Notes under the pieces: generated by a model | What the model saw: only the letters and a program-made list of their open reading frames with translations | Told to the model about the DNA's origin: nothing | The model's database searches: none | Position numbers and translations under genes: made by a program | In this document: one piece after another, positions 58,268 to 64,000 of the stretch | Numbering within the stretch: the first letter of the stretch is position 1 | How the letters are laid out: the number at the start of each line of letters is the position of its first letter | Assembly (NCBI RefSeq): GCF_004193775.1 | Contig: NC_041004.1 | Location: forward strand, 31,272,411 to 31,336,410 | Reading direction: 5' to 3' | Length of the DNA stretch: 64,000 nt | DNA from: Glycine soja | Lineage: Eukaryota > Streptophyta > Magnoliopsida > Fabales > Fabaceae

Positions 58268-61200
58268 ATGAGCCACACACAAGACACTAAATATTCTATT
58301 TACGGATTCCCCAAAAAATCGGTGAATATTTCAAATTCTGAAACATCTGAGAAAAATTTTTCGGAGGCTGACTATCAAGAGTATCTCCAACTAAAAGCTG
58401 CCAAGGAATCTCAAACATCATCTGCTATAAGTGGTCATAACTCCACTGCCTGCATTTCCCAATCTGGTAATAATCAAAGTCCATGGATAATTGATTCGGG
58501 TGCTTCTGATCACATTGCTGGTAATAGTTCTTTATTTTCATCCCTCTCTCCTTCTAAAATTCCTCATTTCATTACTTTAGTCAATAGTTCTAGAGTTGCA
58601 GCAACAGGAATCGGCCATATATCACCCACTTCTTTGTCTTTAAACTTTGTTTTGCTCATACCTGGTTGTCCTTTCAATATAACATCTCTTAGTCAGCTTA
58701 CTCGTTCTCGTAATTGTTCAGTAACATTTGATGCTAACTCCTTTGTCATACAGGAACATGGTACGGGTCGGACGATTGGCGTAGGACATGAATCTCATGG
58801 TCTTTACTACCTCAAGCCTAATCTTTGTTAGGTTTGTAGTGCTGCCACTTCACCAAAGCTCCTTCATGAATGCTTGGGACACCCACATTTATCTAAATTA
58901 AAAATAATGGTTACGAGTCTTGAAAAAATAAAGGACCTATTTTGTGAGTCATGTCAACTAGGAAAGCATGTCCGTTCTTTTAGGCATGTTGAAAGTCGTG
59001 TTGATTCCCCTTTTTCGGTTATTCACTCTGATATATGAGGTCCTAGCCGTGTTTCGTCTATGGGTTATAGACATTTTGTTACTTTCATTGATGAATTTTC
59101 TCGATGTACTTGGGTTTTCTTAATGAAAGAACAATCTAAAATTTTTGTCCATTCTCACTTCTTTTGTTAATGAAATTAAAACTCAGTTTGGTAAGACAAT
59201 TAAGATCCTTAGGAGTGATAATGCGAAAGAATACTTTTCTTCTTCTATTTCTTCCTTTTTGTCAGCACAGGGCATTCTCCATCAATCTTCTTGTCCTCAT
59301 ACTCCTCAATAGAATGACATTGCCGAAAGGAAGAATAGGCATCTTGTTGAGACTGCTCAGACATTATTACTTCATGCCAACGTACCTATCCGGCATTGGG
59401 GTGATACAGTTTTGACAGCCTATTTTTTTATAAATCAAATGCCTTCTTCCTCTGTTAAAAATAAAATACCACATTCCATTTTGTTTCCTAAAGAACCATT
59501 TTTTCATGTTGATCCACATATTTTTGGATGCACCTGTTTCATTCATAACTTGTCTCCAGGTCTTGATAAGCTTGCTGCTCGAGCCATCAAATGTGTTTTC
59601 CTTGGATATTCCAAATTATAGAAAGGTTACCGATGTCACTCTCCTGTTCACAATCGTTATTTTATCTCTGCAGATGTAACATTTTTTTGAAGAAAAACCA
59701 TACTTTGCTCCCTCCATGGTTGAGTCCAATACTCTTCAAGATGTTTTTCCTATTCCCTATCTTGGTCCATCACCTTCTTTGCAGGAATCAGAGTCAATTG
59801 TAGATTCTACCATAGATATTCCTGACCTCCACTTGAGCAGACTCAAAGATAACCCATCGTATATTGACGTCGTCCTCGAATTCCTGACGCAGAACTTGAA
59901 GGTAATGAAAGACCAGTTGAATCATCTCCTACTCCAGCGAACAACCCAACCATGGACCTACCCGAAGAGAATCTTGACTTGCCCATTGCTCTTAGGAAAG
60001 GTACTCGGTCTACACGTAATCCTTATCTTATTTATAACTTCTTAAGTTATCATCGTCTCTCTTCTTCGTACCATTCTTTTGTTTCCTCTTTATCTTATGT
60101 TTCTCTTACTAAAAATCTTTGTGAAGCACTTGATCATCCAGGATGGCGACAAGCCATGATTGATGAAATGCAGGCTTTGGAGCATAATGGTACTTGGGAG
60201 CTGGTTCCTCTTCCCCCAGGCAAAAAACCTGTTGGCTATTGATGGGTATATGCTATAAAAGTTAGGGTCAATGGACAGATTGATCGCCTCAAAGCTCGAT
60301 TGGTAACCAAAGGTTATACCCAGATTTATGGCCTAGATTATTGAGATACTTTCTCCCCTGTGGCTAAAATTACTTTTGTTTGACTCTTTCTTGCCATAGC
60401 TGTCATCCTTCATTGGCCACTGTATCAGTTGGATATTAAAAATGCATTCCTACATGGGGAATTAGAAAAGGAGATTTATATGGAGCAACCACCGGGATTT
60501 GTTGCTCAGGGGGAGTCTAGCTTGGTTTGCAAACTTCGAAGGTCTCTTTATGGACTCAAACAATCCTCACAAGCTTGGTTTGGAAAATTCAACTCAGTTG
60601 TTCAGGCTTTTGGGATGAAACGAAGTGTAGCAGACCATTCAATTTTTTATTGTCATACCTCATCGAGTAGATGTGTTTACTTGGTGGTCTATGTAGATGA
60701 TATAGTCATCACAAGAAATGACCAAGAAAAAATTGCTCAACTGAAGGAACATTTATTTAGTCATTTTCAGACTAAGGATTTAGGAAAACTTAAATATTTT
60801 CTTGGAATTGAAGTTGCTCAGTCAAAAAATGGGATTATCATCTCACAAAGGAAGTATGCGTTAGACATACTTAAAGAAACCGGTATGTCAAATTGTAGAC
60901 CAATTGATAGTCCCATGGATCCAAATCAAAAATTGCTACCCAATCAGGGGGAGCCTTATTCTGATCCTGAAAGATATCAGAGATTGGTTGGGAAGCTTAT
61001 CTACCTCACTATTACAAGGCCAGATATTTCCTTTACAGTTGGAGTGGTGAGTCAATTCATGCAATCTCCTCATAATCATCATTGGGATGCATTAAAAGGA
61101 CCCCAGGACAAGGACTACTCTATGAAGACAAAGGAAGTACTCAAATAGTTGGATTTTGCGATGCAGATTAGGTAGGATCACCCATTGATAGGCGTTCCAC

Positions 61201-61624
61201 TTTAGGATATTATGTGTCTATTGGAGGAAATCTTGTCTCATGGAAGAGTAAGAAGCAAAATGTTGTTGCAAGGTCTAGTGCAGAGGCTGAATATAAAGCT
61301 ATGGTTGTAGCCACATGTGAGCTCATTTGGATTAAACAACTTCTTCAAGAATTGAAGTTTGGAAATACTCAACAAATGAAACTTTGTTGTGATAATCAAG
61401 CAGCCCTACATATAGCTTCTAATCCAATATTCCATGAGAGAACTAAACATATTGAGATTGATTGTCATTTTGTCTGGGAGAAAGTCCTTTCTAAGGACGT
61501 TATTACTCAATTCGTTAGTTCTAATGATCAACTAGCAAACATCTTTACAAAATCTCTAAGGGGACCAAGAATTCAAAATATTTGTACCAAGCTTGGATGC
61601 TTTGACTTATATGCTCCAGCTTGA
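58268..61624 (+). pseudogene. Copia pol (protease, integrase, RT, RNase H), broken
   Basis: Protease: WIIDSGASDHIAGNSSLF at about 58,485, with the catalytic Asp-Ser-Gly. GAG-pre-integrase and integrase zinc region: HECLGHPHL...CESCQLGKH (58,868-58,975), then integrase core VIHSDI and FVTFIDEFSRCTW with later ILRSDNAKEYF. Reverse transcriptase: GYxWVYAIK (60,235), LDIKNAFLHGELEKEIYMEQ (60,430), SLYGLKQSSQAWF, and YVDDIVIT (about 60,690). RNase H: KKQNVVARSSAEAEYKAMV (61,250) and CDNQAALHIASNPIFHERTK, ending DLYAPA with TGA at 61,622. Stops include TGA at 59,036, 60,240, 60,342 and 60,380 and TAG at 61,169, most of them TGG or CGA changed by one base. The YVDD box is intact. Confidence 0.9.
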
Positions 61625-61875
61625 GGGGGAGTGTTGGAATGGAATTACACACATTGTATGGGTAGTTGTTCCAACAAAGAATAGTTATTAATGTACCAAG
61701 ATAGTCACATATTCATGTATCTAGGAATTCACATGCATGTACATAGGTACTAGAACTTCATTAATATTCTTGTAAATTTCACATTGTATTTACTCCGTAA
61801 GTCTATATAAATGTAAATCAGCTGAGTGGGTTAGCACTCAAGCATTTCACAACCTCTAGTCTCTTCAATAGTCTA

Positions 61876-63915
61876 GAATATACCTTCCAGGTAAGGGCAG
61901 GCCCATTTGTTTTAGGTCCAATATCATTATTTTGCTATATGTGAGACTCCACATTGGTGTCATTAGCAAAGTCGGCTGACCTGTCCCTCTCCTCTGCATG
62001 TGGTGCAACACGTGATCCCCTCCACTTTAATTCAAAATTTGCTGACGCGAATGGGCCCTGGGCCCACTTCAAGTCCCTTTCTTCCACTCTTGACAGTGTT
62101 GTTCATTTCCTCTTCCCTTATTCCAGCTGCATTTCCTATTTCCACCATATCCGTACCTGCCACCATGTCTTGGCTACCACCTGTTCTGTCTTTCGATAAC
62201 CTCTCAACATAGGTAGTCTGTGGTGACGATGTTTGACTTCGAGACACAGCTATACCAGCTGCGTTTTTTTGACTGTTAGTAATTGAGTGAGTGGCTGTCG
62301 GCAGGATCTAGAGGTTATTGACCTTCAGTCCACGCATGTTTCTTTGTCCATCAGTCTTCTACTGCTCGATGTCCTTTCCTGTCTAGTTTCCACCATTGGT
62401 GTCAAGTTGTCGGTTTTCTAGACGAATCTTTGCCTCTAACAAGGCATATTCAGACCACACCGATGATGACATCGTCAAAGGACCCAAGTGAACACCCTGT
62501 TAGGCATTTGTGCCTACATGGGTAGTAGCATGTCTCCTCGACCAAGTGAATCGTGAAGACTTCCCCGTTAATCAATACTGCCACCGTGTCCACGCATGTT
62601 TCTTTGTCCATCAGTCTTCTACTGCTCGATGTCCTTTCCTGTCTAGTTTCCACCATTGGTGTCAAGTTGTCGGTTTTCTAGACGAATCTTTGCCTCTAAC
62701 AAGGCATATTCAGACCACACCGATGATGACATCGTCAAAGGACCCAAGTGAACACCCTGTTAGGCATTTGTGCCTACATGGGTAGTAGCATGTCTCCTCG
62801 ACCAAGTGAATCGTGAAGACTTCCCCGTTAATCAATGCTGCCACCGTGTGCTGAATGGAAGGTTTTCGTGGAATTTTTATGAGCACCCTTGCCCTATCAA
62901 GCCTCAATAATTCCTCCACCTCCACCACTTCCTCTACAGTCGCCGCAATCTTCGAAATATTATCGACATCCCATGCGTGCAATGGGATTCCCCAGCACAT
63001 GATCCATGCCAACCTATATCCAGTACACAAACCCAAGTTCCACTTCTCTAGCGAATGGAACAAGGATCATCCATTTTCTGCATCCTTGCTGCACAGTCCT
63101 TCTACTCTGGAATCATTAAGGCCCAACAATAGGACCATATCATCCCCAAGGTACTTTGGTTTAAATTCCTATCCTCCCTCCCACATGATCTCATCTTCTA
63201 GTCTATCAAACATCGACAGTTTTTTCAGTCTCCCTACCCACGCATCATTGAGCCACTTCGCCTTTTCCATGGGGGTGCTCAGCTGCAATGATGATTAAGA
63301 TGTTGTTGCCATATGATGCGCATAGCCATGCACGCCCCTTCTCCCCACCTTTCTATTACCTGACCCCACTACGCTTGCGTACGTCGTTGGTTTTGTCCGC
63401 TATTGTGGGTATTGGTTCCACGACCCTGCTTCCCTTGCCTTGTATGCCATCTCCTTCCTCCTATGATCCTTGTCATCGCCTCCAGTACTGGCCTTGTTCA
63501 TTCCAACATTACACTACACCTCTAAGTTAGGTTTACCATCATTCATCCTCCCCTTTCCGTGCTTTGGTAGGTTAGCATGGAGTTTTAGGCCGCCGATAAC
63601 CATACTATCCAGCTGTTGTTCAAGTAGCTTCACATCCTCCTTCACTCCTTTGAAACGTACAAAGCCATACCTCCGACCATCTCTATTTCTATGCTTTGCG
63701 ATGAAAACCTCCCTCACGTCTCCCCATTTCTTAAACTTCATCCACATATCCTTCTCCCCCATTTCCTCCGGGAATCTTGTGAAGTAAAAGGAGTGCACAT
63801 CTGTTGCATCCCTCCCGTTACTCTTTCCCGCGTCCCTTCGCCTTGGTGGCCCATTCCACAGTGATTGCTTGCTGTACCACTTCCCATCGAAGTTGTGACT
63901 TGGCTCCTTTCTCAC
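61876..63915 (-). pseudogene. LINE ORF1 with N-terminal RRM domain
   Basis: The minus-strand ATG at 63,915 opens a frame with an Arg-rich start, then an RNA recognition motif: HSFYFTRFPEEMGEKDMWMK, then VREVFIAKHRNRDGRRYGFV holding the RNP1-like RRYGFVRF. A second block (63,063-62,710) carries LAWIMCWGIPLHAWDVDNIS, EEVVEVEELLRLDRARVLIK and the start of a Cys-rich segment, a DUF4283-like LINE ORF1 arrangement. A 260-bp tandem duplication (62,329-62,848) disrupts the frame. Downstream sequence to 61,876 is degenerate. The protein would bind the element RNA. Function is inferred from the family. Confidence 0.78.
62329..62848. repeat. 260-bp tandem duplication in LINE ORF1
   Basis: Two direct copies start at 62,329 and 62,589 (TCCACGCATGTTTCTTTGTC). 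They look almost identical: the difference I see is A to G in CAATACTGCC / CAATGCTGCC near the end. The near identity means the duplication is young compared with the decay of the LINE. Confidence 0.92.
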
Positions 63916-64000
63916 CCATGTTCCGTTTCTCTCTCACCCTCTCCCTGTTTCTCTCTCTCTCTTCCTTTATGCTTACTTGGGGAACTATACGAATGTATTA

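Larger units (their letters stand above)
56914..61870 (+). mobile_element. Copia retrotransposon inserted in the LINE
   Basis: The 5' LTR (56,914-57,147, 234 bp) and 3' LTR (61,632-61,870, 239 bp) both begin TGTTGGAAT and end CTCTTCAATA. They differ by about nine substitutions and one 5-base insertion, that is about 4 percent. The target duplication is GTCTG (56,909-56,913) and GTCTA (61,871-61,875). The primer site TGGTATCTAGAGCC at 57,148 follows the 5' LTR (initiator-Met type with one extra base). A polypurine tract TTGAGGGGGAG (61,621-61,631) precedes the 3' LTR. The order gag, protease, integrase, RT, RNase H is Copia. Coding is broken by several stops. Confidence 0.92.
53300..63930 (-). 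mobile_element. L1-type LINE, minus strand, split by a Copia element
   Basis: On the minus strand ORF1 (63,915 to about 61,900) is followed by ORF2 (about 56,900 to 53,560) and a short 3' tail with an A-run (plus strand GTTTTTTTATT at about 53,299). A Copia element occupies 56,914-61,870 between or at the start of ORF2. Both ORFs are degenerate. The 5' end is near the right edge of the window (GAGAGAGAG-rich leader at about 63,930-63,962), so no target duplication can be read. It lies inside or upstream of an intron of the RGP1-like gene in the same orientation. Confidence 0.82.

Noticed and set aside
1..64000. tRNA, rRNA and microRNA genes.
   Set aside because: No tRNA arm pattern, rRNA signature or convincing single miRNA-like hairpin was seen by reading. 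A tRNA or small-RNA scan was not possible here.

Overview
This is a repeat-dense stretch of plant nuclear DNA. The families in it point to a legume, most likely soybean (Glycine). The evidence is dense TAATCGATTA palindromes, an Ogre/Tat-type Gypsy element, CACTA elements with AACATCGGTTTTT subterminal repeats, and a Mutator-like element (MULE) carrying a plant-mobile-domain gene. These family assignments come from memory of the protein families; no search was run. No rRNA, tRNA, CRISPR array or bacterial-style operon was seen.

Layout. 1-2.2 kb: edge of a retroelement with an array of 12 palindromes and an acidic ORF. 2.2-10.66 kb: an Ogre-like element on the minus strand that kept its LTR-like end, primer site, extra ORF1 and gag but lost pol; its 3' noncoding part carries two minisatellites and a solo LTR with an exact 5-bp target duplication. 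10.85-18.33 kb: a run of broken exon fragments from at least six unrelated host genes, all on the plus strand (FLZ zinc finger, IQD calmodulin-binding, DUF707, SWI3 chromatin remodeller, UMAMIT/WAT1 transporter, CRM splicing factor), followed by a CACTA right end at 19,731. Three of these genes are fused exon to exon with almost no spacer. I read this as a gene-capturing transposon of the Pack-CACTA or Helitron type. 19,907-33,687: a second CACTA element with a TTG target duplication, a duplicated left end and no transposase core. A Copia element sits inside it, and inside that Copia LTR sits another LTR whose 3' half has become a 1.5-kb hairpin. 34.6-35.7 kb: a 1.1-kb palindrome. 37.4-45.3 kb: a degenerate MULE with a transposase fused to an OTU-type protease domain (plus strand), a convergent plant-mobile-domain gene (minus strand) and a degenerate telomere-like tract between them. 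46.2-47.0 kb: a small terminal-inverted-repeat element.

48.0-53.0 kb holds the only gene that looks functional: nine minus-strand exons that join in frame without a stop and match the RGP1 family (partner of RIC1 in the Rab6/Ypt6 exchange factor). Its 5' exons are not in the window. Upstream of its first visible exon lies a LINE (53.3 kb to about 63.9 kb, minus strand) that was itself split by a 4,957-bp Copia element (56,914-61,870, plus strand, target duplication GTCTG/GTCTA).

Apart from the RGP1-like gene, everything coding here is broken by stops or frameshifts. Many stops are of the TGG to TGA/TAG and CGA to TGA kind, as expected for decay of methylated, silenced DNA.
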